Of a stretch of 64,000 bases of DNA, positions 1 to 11,240 are shown piece by piece (position 1 is the stretch's first letter; each line of letters starts with the position of its first letter). Origin of the DNA: Ignelater luminosus (taxonomy: Eukaryota > Arthropoda > Insecta > Coleoptera > Elateridae); NCBI GenBank assembly GCA_011009095.1, contig VTPC01090903.1, positions 136,211 through 200,210 on the forward strand, in the 5' to 3' direction. A program made the translations under genes and the position numbers. Under the pieces are notes generated by a model. That model saw only the letters and a program-made list of their open reading frames with translations, searched no databases and was not told the origin of the DNA.

Positions 1-189
1 CTGCTGAAACGCACTGACGCAATTATGTCTGCAATGTGGCTAATCTCATAGTCTTATTTTTACTTGTCCAGTTTAAGTCTCTAAGTTGCAAGTGAGTATA
101 TCTTTAGCTTTAGATATGTAATTATATGAACGTATTCAATCGTATTTTTGAATTTTAATAAGAATCACAATATATAAAGAAAGTTGCTG
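1..189. other. AT-rich sequence, no gene seen
   Basis: I see no coding frame, RNA gene or clear repeat here. It may include the upstream part of the recombinase relic that begins near 190, but no terminal structure of that element can be recognised. Confidence 0.5.
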
Positions 190-931
190 TTTAAAAAATT
201 CAAAGGAAAATATGACAATAAATATGAACTTTTCAAAGTATGGTGTCATCAAAATAAAATTAAGAAAGTTTCAGAAAACGTATTACTTGCTTACTTTTCC
301 TACCAAGAAAAAAATAAGAAATCGTCGAATTCAAATATTCAATGTTAAAATCCATTCTGGCGTTTAAAGAAAATGTAGACATAAAATACCCAAAGCTGAT
401 TTTGCTTGTTAAACGGCAGGCAGTAGGCTACCAACCCAAAAAGTCGGCAACACTTACCAGAGAAAATATCAATGCATTTCTCTCAGAGGCGCCTCACGAA
501 AAGTTCCTTCTGGCATCCAAAAACAGGAGTCGGACTATGTAAGAAATATGTAGCATTAAGATTTCCAAAAACTGAACGTCGACGTCTATTTGTGACTTAC
601 AGAGAAGGGAAATGCAGTGTTAAACCTGTAACAAAAAAATACCATATTAAAGTACCTTATATTATCGCAAAGTACCTCCAGTTACCCAATTCTGAAGCTT
701 TCAGAGGATGCTTTTGATGAAGTTCTGCCACCTTGCTTGTACGTGACCGAGTCAATTCAACACAAAAAAGAGACCGCAGAAAAAATCATGACAGGCAAAA
801 AAAACCTTGCAATTATAGAAACAGAAAAAGCCTGTGCAATTAGAGAAACAATTACTTTCACTTCTGATATATTGCCTTCGACTTCTGGACTAGCTATTCA
901 AAATGCAAATAATTGTATTTCAAATAAATAA
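190..931 (+). pseudogene. Crypton-like tyrosine recombinase relic
   Basis: Frame-shifted pieces in order resemble the YR (tyrosine recombinase) family of Crypton-type elements and their domesticated relatives. The N-terminal SAM-like part reads KVSENVLLAYFSYQEKN (about 238-318). After a frame change at about 342 comes a stretch with LTRENINAFLSEAPHEKFLL. The middle of the catalytic domain with the first catalytic arginine is missing. The third piece (about 532-717) reads KKYVALRFP, RRRLFVTYREGKCSV and IIAKYLQLPNSEAFRG. At the place where the family has GHCFRRSSATLL, the sequence has GCF, two TGA codons, then SSATLL. The His codon is absent and the two Arg codons look like CGA changed to TGA. 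The last piece (about 740-931) contains VTESIQHKKETAEKIM, matching the region after the catalytic Tyr; the HGGW-to-tyrosine block is deleted. The element is therefore inactive. Family membership comes from motif order read by eye; the exact Crypton clade is not established. Confidence 0.72.
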
Positions 932-1021
932 GGTATTATGGTCCAAAAATAAATTTCATTTACCACATCTTATTTTCTAAAATGTTTTTTCTTATATTTT
1001 AGAAGAGGGAGAAAAAATAAC

Positions 1022-1061
1022 TTTGTTTCCCGGCGGGAGATAAAGTAATTTTGTCTCCCGG
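1022..1061. repeat. Short GC-rich direct and inverted repeat
   Basis: Two near-identical 12-mers, TTTGTTTCCCGG (1022-1033) and TTTGTCTCCCGG (1050-1061), lie 28 bp apart. GGGAGA at 1035-1040 pairs with TCTCCC in the second copy. It lies about 90 bp after the recombinase relic and could be part of that element's 3' end, which is inference only. Confidence 0.4.
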
Positions 1062-3178
1062 TAAGATACAATTGTCAACTTCCGACCACAAAGTGAGGGT
1101 CGAAAAGCCTACTTTCTAATAAGCTTGATGAAAAAATCATTTATAATGAAACTGAATAAATCGAATGGCACCATCCTTTATTATCAATATTTTATTACAT
1201 AATTTCCATTTTATAAGAAAAGAAACTTGTATACTTTTACATTGTTTTCATTTTAAAACATACGAATTTTATTCAAGTTTTCATTTTTTAAATTACTTTT
1301 TTTTTATTTTACTCTAAGCATAAAACAAACAAATTCAATTACATATGTTTCTCTCTTCCTCGTTATTAAACAAAAAATTCCTAGATACCTAATTTCCTCT
1401 GTCAACTTTTCCTTTAAACGATCTAAATTTCAATCTACATAATACATACTTATTAACTTTTCTGACAAATTGAAATAGTTAACTAATATTCTAAGGTAAA
1501 TATAATTCTTTGAACAATTTAAACATTAGAACTTTGTAATATTACAAACATGATAATAATTACATTATAAGTTTGGTGGCTTTATTGTATTTCCATTATA
1601 TAATATTTAGTAATAAATATCATTACAATACACTTCTACAGTCGGTATATTATTAATTATCAATACTTTGGGTTTTTCTCAAATAGGATTTCCAAACAAA
1701 TTTCCATTTGGTAAAATTTTCATTTATAATCAGGGATAATATCTTTAATAGTCTTATCAGATTATAAATAAAACTCTAACTCGTAGAACTGTTTAAAAAA
1801 TTGTATGTTTCGTGAAAATCTGCGGTACTTCAAAAATACGCCAATGTATTGGTATATTACTGTTGACCACAGCCCAAATAAACAATGCAATCAATATGGA
1901 AAGAAAATTAAATGTCAAATTTGACAATTCCCATAAAAATCATACAGGATGAGGAAAAACTAGCGTATTATCTCACTACTAAGTATGGGTCCATTCTTTA
2001 ATAATCGATAGAATAAAAAGTAAAGAAACCATTTATTTGATTGTTGCTATGAAACATGGTTTGTGACTAAAATTATTAGAAAACAGATACATGGAGCTTT
2101 TTTGCAACGTTGTACTATCCAGCTTTAACAACTTTTTGGTATTTTTTACAAAAAAAAACTGGTAGGTAGTTCAAATATAAACTGAATATTTTAATGGTAG
2201 TATAATCCAAAAAGTGATTTTGAATTTCAGAAATGCAAATTGTGCAAGTATTTCCACTACAAATTGATAAAATTTAACTGTAATTGACATAAATTAGAAC
2301 TTAAGCTGAAAAATCCAAAAATTTGCCATTAGTATGCAAAAACTTGTAATGTACCACAGATATAATGCGGCATTCTTTCTCACCCTATATAGCTGTCCTG
2401 TCAAAACAAAACTGTTTATTGTGATTCTTGACTGTAGTTTATTTGTTTATTAAATTCTTCGGCGTTTATCGCAGCCAAATCTTGAATGTAAATACAAATA
2501 CGTAATAAATGTACTGGAACTAATAATTTCTGTTGTATTATTACTTATTATAATAAAAAACATTTAATATAAAGAATAAAGAACAATCAATTTAATATTT
2601 ATTCGAAATATAGTCTGGTCGAATATATGTACGTCTACGTTCGAATCATTATCGTACATATGTATCTCTTCATTTTCACTCAAAAACTTTTTGTCTTGGG
2701 AAATCTTTTACTCGAGCCAATGTGGCAGTTATAATCTGAGAATTATCCGAGACTGATCTTTTTTTGTTTGATTATAAATGCCATATTGGTGCTCTTAAAA
2801 CATTTCCAGACAAATGCCCTTTTCGTGAAAATCTGCTATGTATCTAATAATAATCTTTTGTATGGGTGTATTACTAGTAAAAATAAATTATACAGCCTGA
2901 AATACTTTTACGGTCCCTCCCATTGTTTCTAAATATGTTAATATCCTCTTAGCAAATTCTCAAACCTTCTAATTGGGTTAATCAAGATATTGGCTCACCC
3001 AAGGCAATATACTGCTATATCAGGTCGGGTTGTTAATGATATGTTAATAAATTAAATTTCCAACAATTTGATAATGATAATAAACTTCTATTATTTCTTC
3101 ATTTGCTTCAATTAGAAGTTTTAATTTCATTACATTTGGCCATATTAAAGTTTTACACAATATTTCATCATTATGTAG
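1062..3178. other. AT-rich stretch without recognisable genes
   Basis: About 2.1 kb of low-GC sequence. All reading frames are short and none shows recognisable motifs. I see no convincing repeat, RNA gene or transposon end. Confidence 0.5.
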
Positions 3179-3283
3179 TAGGTTAATAAAGGTACTTCCT
3201 TAAGTTTCTCATGTTCCTAGAACGAAACCGGTAGAAAAATTAAATAAAAATCAAAAACTTAAGGAAGTATCTTTATTAACCTA
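3179..3283. repeat. 29 bp-arm hairpin repeat
   Basis: The left arm at 3179-3207 (begins TAGGTTAATAAAGGTACTTC) is the reverse complement of the right arm at 3255-3283 apart from about two mismatches, with a 47-nt spacer. The spacer contains GAACGAAACCGGTAGAAA, a motif that recurs in inverted form near 14190 (CTACCGGTTTCGACAC). This is probably the relic of a small inverted-repeat transposon. Confidence 0.7.
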
Positions 3284-3369
3284 CTCAATACATACCTTAA
3301 GCTATGGATCTTCAATTCCATCATTATATCCAGCTAAATCTTCTTGTACCCTAAAGGTTGTTTATTTCA

Positions 3370-3600
3370 CTAAAATATTTTTCATCAAATTCTCTAATTG
3401 AATCAACTGCATCTTAATATCCTTACCAATCAACAAAATATAATCAATAAACAAAACACAACCATTAGTGAAACTTCTATAAAATATAAACAAAAATCGT
3501 TTTTGGATCTAACAAAATTATTTTTGATTATTAGTTTTTCAGTGGGAATAATGCTGTTTTTAGTTTTGTTCCAAACCTTCTGGTACTTATTCTAATTATT
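3370..3600 (-). pseudogene. Possible copia-like reverse transcriptase scrap
   Basis: Read on the minus strand, one frame gives FVRSKNDFC at the upstream end. An overlapping frame gives YRSFTNGCVLFIDYILLIGKD followed by an open run ending NLMKNILVK. In Ty1/copia polymerases the order is a Trp/Phe-containing helix, a GF-R-S-K-x-D-x-C-L-Y block, then LLYVDDILLIGK; here the catalytic YVDD would be IDYI, so the enzyme is dead. The plus-strand ORF over the same bases shows no family resemblance. The call depends on a short, eroded match and could be chance. Confidence 0.38.
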
Positions 3601-6099
3601 ACCGATAATATACGACCTACACGCATAAATGTTATTTTGTATTGTTTTCGATATTCTTTTACCCGAAACTTGCTTTCCTTATTTTACTATTCTTAGTCTT
3701 GAACATTCATCTTGTGTCAATTGCCTTTGAATTTACTGGAAAGACTGCAGTCTCAGTGCGCTTCTAGTTAATTCTTTTGCTGTTGCATCTTGATATTTTC
3801 TCTCAGAATTCACCTTTTTTATATACAATGCATCTCCTTGTAAGTGATTATAGTTAGATAACTTTTTTTTGTATGAAAGATATCTCTTGACCTTTTGGGC
3901 ATATATTCTTGTTTATAGCAGCTATTAAAAACTGTAACATTAATCTGCTAGAATTATATTGCGCAGCTGCGACTATTTTGGAATTAAAAAAAAACATAAC
4001 GGTCTCTTAGGGCAGATCTGATAGCAAAATCGTTTCGCAGCTATGTCCAAAATGACCAGTTTGTTGTATACAATATTTTTTTTATTTACCTTGATTAGGC
4101 TTCGACTCGATACTTTTAAACTCACTCTTAATATTATGTAAACAAACAAAGCATTTTAGTATAATTATGTTGTTATTGTACAAGACCCAGAGTTAGACTG
4201 TTCAATTTGGACTTGGAGCCTGTGTATATTGGTTCCTACATTATATTTCTTTCTGATTTTGGCCCTACTTGGCCTCCACATTGGTTTGACCCTAAAGTCT
4301 ATAAATTCCTAGTCCCTGACTCTGATAAGATCTTCCTTAACAAGTCCTCAGGTAATTGTTACGCATTTCTCAGTATCTATTCATAACGGATCGCTTTTCT
4401 TAACTCTGCATCATGTTTATTTATTCTGTTACACAGATCTTTCGTATTTAGGGATCCGGTATCGTACACTTTCATCTAGTTATGTTAGTCACAAGTAGAG
4501 TGCCTCAATGATGATGATGTCAGTTGGACAGATAATTGTCAATTGAGATAATTGGTTTTTCTTATTTAGAATCTTGTGCCTTAACCACCAATTGTAAATT
4601 GCAGTTTTGTAGATACCCTTTCTATCCTCCAATAAGGTAAAATAAAAGAAATAAAATTTGGAACTACTACCGTAAAATAGGCTGCAGTTGACTACCGGCG
4701 CAAAGTGGACCAAAAAGTTGGAAAATGTGTCAAGACTTCATAGTTTTTGCGTTTACTATTATTAGTTAATGTTATACATAAAACGTGTGTAAGATTGATC
4801 AAATATAATAAACTTAAAGCATTTTCCAACCTTTTAGTCAGCTTCGTCCTAGTGGTTTAAAGTATTTACTATCAATAATAGTTCTCAAGGTCCCGAACAT
4901 TACAGTACCTAATTTTAAAAGTTAAAAAACCGCCAAAAATCTTCTTTTCTTTGATTTTGGTTTATTAGTTGACTTGGATTTTTAGATAGAATTCGTAAAA
5001 GGTAGAGTAAAAACAGCGAGAATTGCGATTTACGATTTTAGAAAAATATTTTGTTTTATTACAGTTGTAATTTATGGTAATATGGGCAATCACGTTAGAC
5101 ATGAACACTACAAAAATTGCAGTAGCAATAATATAATAGTTATAAGAGAAAGATTGCGCCTGCGGACAAAGTTTGTTCGTCCAAGGGCCTGTTTTTTGGC
5201 CTGAGGTAACTAAACGTCTTACGCGCAGCTGAATCTAAAACTCTTGGAATTGCTTTTTAAGAATACGTAGAAAATTATTAAGTGGTGCGTGGCTTAAACT
5301 TTATCTTTCGGATCTCTAGATAAAGGTCGTTTTTCATCAATCAAGGGCTTTTTGTCAGTTTTACAGTCTGCCGGCGTAAAGGTGAACTTTCGGCTCTAAT
5401 AACTAAGCTGTACACGAGCATTTACAATACAGTTGTGCATATATAGAATTTGGAACAAACATTAAAATTTATCATTGCGTTGAAAACCATAAATAACCTT
5501 AATTTTATGCTCATGTTAAGTTTCTTAGCAAATCTATTTCCTAAAAGAGTGCAGAAATACGATATATATTTTACTACCTTGCCAGGGCAGTAAAGCAATA
5601 CCATACTATCTTCTTTTTTATTTTGCTTTTATTTGTTTTCGTATCTTTACTCTCCTATGACAATTATCTGTCAAATTGGCATCATTATCAAGACACTCTA
5701 GTCAGAAGTAAAAGTTTAAGGGTGTGAGATCCTCTGGGAGTGGTGGGCATCTAATAGAATGAAGAAGCAGCTAACTTCAAGTCCTAACTCTGATGGAACA
5801 AATATCTGTTTGTACATTCGGTAATTGTTCGATATAGCTACCTCTAAGAAAACGTCGTTTTGAGAGCAAGTTTCTAGTATTAGCAGGTAGAGAATTATTC
5901 ACAGAACATAATTAGGTGGCCGGAGGTAAAGAAAATTAATCCAATCTTGGTGAAACCAACAAAAACCAAACACGATTTTTAAGCACATCTGAGATTATGT
6001 TGCACGATAGAAACAATGAAGTTGGCAACTAAATCAGCTGCTACATACACTACCAACCCCTTACTACAACATGACCCGAGTGTAAATGTTATAGGCGGC
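3601..6099. other. Gene-poor AT-rich stretch
   Basis: No recognisable gene. Short open frames at 4489-4713 and 5422-5604 (minus) lack motifs and have biased composition typical of AT-rich noncoding DNA. Slightly less AT-rich patches near 4190-4350 and 5150-5400 could be old transposon sequence, but I cannot assign them. Confidence 0.5.
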
Positions 6100-6296
6100 T
6101 TCCACTCCAATCTTGCAGAAGGGCGGGGGGCAAAACGAGTGGGCGGTTAGGTTAGAAGCAATTAAACATTCGTTTTTTAATAAATTCTACCCCAATCTTG
6201 CAGGGTGGCCGTAGCGACAGGGTAGTTAGGTTAGAAGCAATTAAACATTCATATTTTAATGAATTCCACCCCAACCTTCTGGGGGGGGGGGCGAAT
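6100..6296. repeat. GC-rich 79-85 bp tandem repeat, 2.4 copies
   Basis: Copy 1 spans 6100-6184, copy 2 spans 6185-6263, and a partial copy 3 spans 6264 to about 6296. Each begins with a TTCYACYCCAAYCTT motif. The two full copies share GTTAGGTTAGAAGCAATTAA and end in a TTTTAATRAA run. The middle of each unit is a variable G-rich segment. Copy 3 runs into an uninterrupted run of 11 G (6281-6291). The unit contains TTAGGTTAG, which superficially resembles the insect telomere repeat, but only one short stretch per unit. Confidence 0.8.
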
Positions 6297-7603
6297 TAAA
6301 TACATGAATTCATTAATGCTTGCGCAGGGTCAATGTCCTCTAGTTGATTTAGGGAAATTGGGTTGTGGTATTGTCGGTTGGTTCATTGTCGGGGAGTAGT
6401 AGGAACGTAGCCGCGATATTATGGTGTCATGGCAGTCGGTGTACTTGTGAAGTGCTAAAATCGTCGTTTTTTTAAAAAAATCTTCTAAGTGTTTGGCGTC
6501 GGAGAGGCCTTCCGCAGGTGTCTTTTCATTCTGTGAATGAATATACATGCATTGGTAAGGTTGAATTTTTACTGTAGAAGTTAAATCCTAGGGGTAGCTA
6601 TATCGAACTGTTACCATAGTAATGATACAGAAGATGTGATTAATGGACATCTTGAGTTAATATTTCAGATTTAGAGTTTTTAGATATCGCTGGACAAAAT
6701 AATAAGTTTTTCTAAAAGTTAGAGAATTTTTTCAACGTAGCAACCATCAATGTAAATTTATCAGATTAACATTGTACTTTTTGATAGTTATTGTGAAGAA
6801 GATCATGCGTATGTCCAACAGACAAAGTTTGCATCTCCTTTACAGAAAAAGCTAAGTAAATACGCAGGCAATAGGGAATGTAGGTTTCGTAATACCGGTA
6901 ATTAAGTAATCTTTTTTGACATATCTTCCTTTTCTAAATTTTCTTTCTTGGATGCAGTTTCTTCATCTTGATCTTCTTGTTGAGATTCTTCTTGCTTCAC
7001 AAATTACTCTAGTTGCTATATGAATATTGTATGACTAAATGTTCATCAAATTTTACTACTACGTACTAATGAAAAATGGTGTACGAATTGTTCTTGCATG
7101 GTGTATTTTGACTAAACTTTAATGTCAATTGTTTTTTCTCAGGAACATCTCATAAAATAGGCTTTTTTTCTTATACATGCTTTTAAAAATTTTACCAGTT
7201 TTCTTCCTGTCTTTGAATGCTAAATATAAACACTGTAAAATTATAGATTTTGCTCTTAACCTTCTGTATCATTCTTTACATTTCCTTTGCATAACATTGC
7301 TTTCACTCGGATGAGCGAATTTGAAAAGTTATTACCTGTAAGTTGCGGTAGTGGTAGATTTATTTTTTCGGTCTAATGTAAAATATTAAATAGTCATTTT
7401 TAATCAATTTTATAACTGCTACATTTTCAATAATTATGATTAATATTGAGAAAGTTACGTAACGTAAAACAAACGTATCGATATACCTATAGTATTTGAA
7501 CGAAAATGTTTGTTATTGTGAACATAACCTCCTAATATTTATTAAAACTCTTATTTTGGTAAGAATATCAATAATAAACATCTGGGAATTCAAAACATAA
7601 CCA
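6297..7603. other. Stretch without recognisable genes
   Basis: The minus-strand frame at 6330-6548 (72 codons) has no recognisable motif. The remainder is AT-rich with no repeat or RNA structure I can support. Confidence 0.5.
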
Positions 7604-7799
7604 CAACGAACTCCGTTTTGTTCTTTTGGCGGCCATTTTGACCATGTTCCCGAAGAGATATCAAAAAACGAAGATTTAGTTTTTGATGTGGAATCCAAAT
7701 CTAAAGTTAAAATTTCAAAATTTATGCAAACGCGGGCAGACAGACAGATAGACAGACAGACTTCCCAAATTCAGTAACGACTCCCTTCGGAGTTCGTTG
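7604..7799. repeat. Small inverted-repeat element with GACA run
   Basis: A perfect 12 bp inverted repeat (CAACGAACTCCG at 7604-7615 and its complement at 7788-7799) bounds a 196 bp segment. Inside are TTGGCGGCCATTTTGACC and a (GACA)n-type microsatellite at about 7735-7761. The compact symmetrical ends suggest a MITE-like or other dispersed repeat. I cannot see a clear target-site duplication. Confidence 0.55.
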
Positions 7800-9956
7800 A
7801 AAATTGATTTTTTATTTGAGAAGGGGGACAATTGAGAGGCGACAAATTATATTGTAACTCATATAAGTTTGTCTGGAGTGGAATAAAGGCTGACGCAGGT
7901 CCTGCCGGTTACACTAGAATTGAATCCTTGTCCTTTAAGTTAAATAAAGCCATAAATAATAATTTCTTTAAAGATTGCTGTTGTCTGTGTCCACATCAAA
8001 ATGTATAGTAAGATTAAATTATGTAGACGCAGAAAAATATTTGTCTGCAGTAGCAAATGCATATATGCAATAACCTTCTAAACTTTGTCAGACATATAAA
8101 AAATAATGAAACGGACAAACAGTAAAAAGTCTATAAAATAGTCTGGAGTATTATTAAATAAAACCTTGTTTTTGTTACCAAATGCAGAGGCTAAATGTAC
8201 AAGAATAAAAGCTAATTGAAGAGAGCATTGTTAAACATAAAATATGTTACTGGAAATAAAAATAAAATTTCAGAAGAAACATATTTAACAAAAATTGCAG
8301 AAAATGAGACTTTTTAAACCAGTAATCTAATAATTTATTATTGGAATAGAATTATTGATAGTGAGGCAATTATCTGTATTTTCATAATAGATTTTCTTTA
8401 AATAAGAAATTAACTTTTCCTTAAACTAGTTATTTGTTTTTTTCAATAAGCTAGATAAGCTGATACGATATACGTCAAATTATTTTTAATAAAAATTTTA
8501 TAATCGAAGATATTTAAAAACTTAAACTCAATTGTTTGAAACACCTGGTTGTGTTCCAGACATCAGGCAGTCTAGACAATTTAGTTGGTCAGTTCGCAGG
8601 TGTGCGCGTTGTTAATAATGTCGATTACCTACTCCTTTTTAAAAAATGTTAGTTGTATTTACGGTCTTGCAAATTTTTGAATTTTAACTTGAGATTTTTC
8701 CGTGAACATTTCTCTATTTATGAAATACGCCCCATTTTAACATGAACAGAGGACTGAAGATAATATAATGTGGTGAAATATCTCAAATGCTGTTCCCTGC
8801 AGGATTACATCTACAGTGTTTTCTCTAAAGTGAACATTTCAGAATTTTTTAAGTTTGAACACTTAATTTAATCGGTAAGTACACACATTAGTCTTTAATT
8901 TTTTAAATCAACATTTAAATTTACTAACAGATTTGAGATACACCTAGTACACAATCTTTGACTATTAAATTAAATGATCCATTTCCATCAATATTAACTC
9001 AACGGTTTAGCAAACAAAATTCATAAGTTATTTGAAGTAGGCACGAAAATAAGAAAAGTATAGGGTGAAACAACTGTGAGCTAAATAATAAATTCATTAC
9101 ACTCATTGATTTATCCCTGCAATCGTGCGCTACTTATATTGATTTTTGTATATTTTCATAGATTGAAAAAATAAATAAATAAACTAGAACGGTAGAATCC
9201 AAGTCTTGCCCTTAATGATACGTATCTTATCAAAGTATAATTCAATTTAATCAACTGTGATGTACAGTAAAATATCTTTGTTCCTGAGAAAATGTTTTGT
9301 GCAGTTACATAAACTTGCTCTCTGCATGGCAGGAAATATATTTTTTATTTATATATCCAGGGTACGATAAATCAATGGCCTTTTTCTCTTACAATCAGTT
9401 TTAATAAAGGGAAATATATTTTCGTTTTTCCAGAATACGATTTTCCTTTTGATAACTCATCTATGAAATAACGCAGTGTGAATACAGCTAAAAATAGTAA
9501 TATTTCAGAATCATATGAAAAGTTACTAGGTATTTCTTTATATTCATAATTTCAATGAACATCTTACAAGTTACATAAATGACTTGCGATATATTGACGT
9601 GAAAAAATAATTAAACAAAGAATAAAAAGATGTATTACTAATATGCAGTTGAAAATTGTTTTTCTTATTGCTTGCTATCACTGTATTTTGCTTCTACCGA
9701 ATTTTTCTTTCTATATTATTATTACGAATCTCCTTGTTTGCCACATAAAAATCTAGGAATTCTAGCGCCCTCATGACTCTACTCTTATTTTTAACAAAAT
9801 GGTTCTAGTTCAAATCGATAAATATCGTTTTGTAAATCAATTTTTAATAATTGATAATGAATTTTTAGAAATCGATTTTTTAAAAATATTTTCTAATATT
9901 TACATACTAAAAGAAAAGAATGTTTTGATTTGATTATTTTATCCATGGTCATTATA
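7800..9956. other. AT-rich stretch without recognisable genes
   Basis: About 2.2 kb with only short frames and no motif. It ends at the TA target site of the mariner element that starts at 9957. Confidence 0.5.
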
Positions 9957-11240
9957 CCAGGTGTATACCTATGAAATGAGACTTTCAGCTATTAGACCAC
10001 AGATGTCGCTAGGAGTATTTTTAAACTGTCCCAAATGTCTTATTTTTTTCGTCTGTCATCTGTCAACAATATTCAGTTCAGTGTTTGTGATGTTTCATAC
10101 AACAACGCATTTTTTTCGCTCTTAAAAATGTCGAATTTCGTGCCTTCAAACTACGATTTGCGGACATCGTTGATTTTCTGTTATCAATTGAAGAAAAACG
10201 CTTCTCAAGCTCATCAAATGCTTATAGAAGCTTACGGTGGACATGCTCTAAGCAGAGCACAGTGCTTCAGGTGGTTTGAAAAATTCCGAAGTGGTGATTT
10301 TAGCGTGGAGAACGAGGAACGTGGCCGGCCACCGAAAAAGTTTGAGGACACCGAATTGCAAGCATTGTTGAATGAAGATGATGGTCAAACGCAAGAAATG
10401 ATGGCAGAGCAGTTGGGAGTGACCCAAAAAACCATTTGCAAACGTTTGAAAGACATGGGCATGATTTTAAAGGTCGGAAGATGGGTGCCGCATGAACTGA
10501 CTGAAAGGCAGCAAGAGAACCGAAAAACCACTTGTGAAATGCTGCTCTCCCGGTTCAAAAGGAAGTCTTTTTTTGCATCGAATCGTTACGGGTGATGAAA
10601 AATGGGTGTATTTCTCCAATCCCAAGCGTAAACGATCGTATGGTCCGCCCGGCCACAAGCCAAAATCAACGGCCAAACCAAATCGCTTCGGCCGCAAGGC
10701 AATGCTGCGTGTTTTCTGGGATCAGCATGGTATGATTTGGTACGAGCTATTAAAACCAGGTGAAACAGTTGACGGTGCACGCTACCAACGACAATTGGCC
10801 GATTTGAACAGCGCTATACACCGAAAACGCCCAGAATATGCCGATCGGCGTCACAAAGTAATTTTTCTTGATGACACTGCACCACCACATCGAACAAGAG
10901 CGACCCGGGAATTGGTGGAGACGTACGATTGGGAACCGCTGGTGCATGCGGCTTACTCACCAGACTTGGCGCCTTCCGATTATCATTTGTTTGCATCGAT
11001 GGGCCACGCACTTTCCGAGCAGCGCTTCAATTCTCACGAAGAAGCCAAAAAATGGCTCGATGATTAGTTTGCGGCCAAAGACGGCCAATTTTTTTGGCGC
11101 GGCATTCACAAATTGCCTGAGAGATGGGTAAAATGTGTCGCTAGCGATGGCTATTATTTTGAAGATTAAATTTGTAACCATTTTTTGTTAATAAACGTTT
11201 AAAATTGAAAAAAAAAGTCTCATTTCATAGGTATACACCT
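9957..11240 (+). mobile_element. Mos1-like mariner transposon, nearly complete
   Basis: This is a 1.28 kb Tc1/mariner-superfamily DNA transposon. Terminal inverted repeats match exactly over 27 bp: 9959-9985 (starts AGGTGTATACCTATG) and the complement at 11214-11240. The left end is CC plus this repeat, preceded by the TA target dinucleotide at 9955-9956. On the right the expected final GG of the repeat is missing or mutated (the sequence after ...ACACCT is ATG). The element carries a single transposase frame on the same strand. Overall length and layout fit full-length mariners. Decay is slight, so insertion looks fairly recent compared with the other elements here. Confidence 0.93.
10128..11169 (+). 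pseudogene. Mariner (mauritiana-type) transposase, broken
   Basis: A DD34D transposase that would cut and paste the surrounding element at TA sites. The start chosen is the ATG at 10128 (MSNFVPSNYDLRTSLIFC), which fits the usual mariner N-terminus; an in-frame ATG at 10035 would only add unrelated residues. The order is as expected: a helix-turn-helix region, GRWVPHELTERQ, TGDEKWVYF (first Asp), FLDDTAPPH (second Asp in place of the usual HDNAPSH context), and YSPDLAPSDYHLF (third Asp, 34 residues later). All three catalytic Asp are kept. Two lesions kill it: an extra T in the seven-T run at 10568-10574, which shifts the frame at KRKSF/FLHRIV, and a TAG at 11065-11067 where the family has Trp (TGG). 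After that stop the frame continues to TAA at 11167-11169 through FAAKDGQFFWRGIHKLPERW. Length would be about 346 residues, normal for mariner. Confidence 0.93.

Noticed and set aside
6141..6235. Insect telomere repeat (TTAGG)n
   Set aside because: Only an isolated TTAGGTTAG once per unit of a longer tandem repeat; no consecutive TTAGG run.
10467..11181. Minus-strand frames within the first mariner
   Set aside because: They overlap a well-supported transposase on the other strand and have no motifs.
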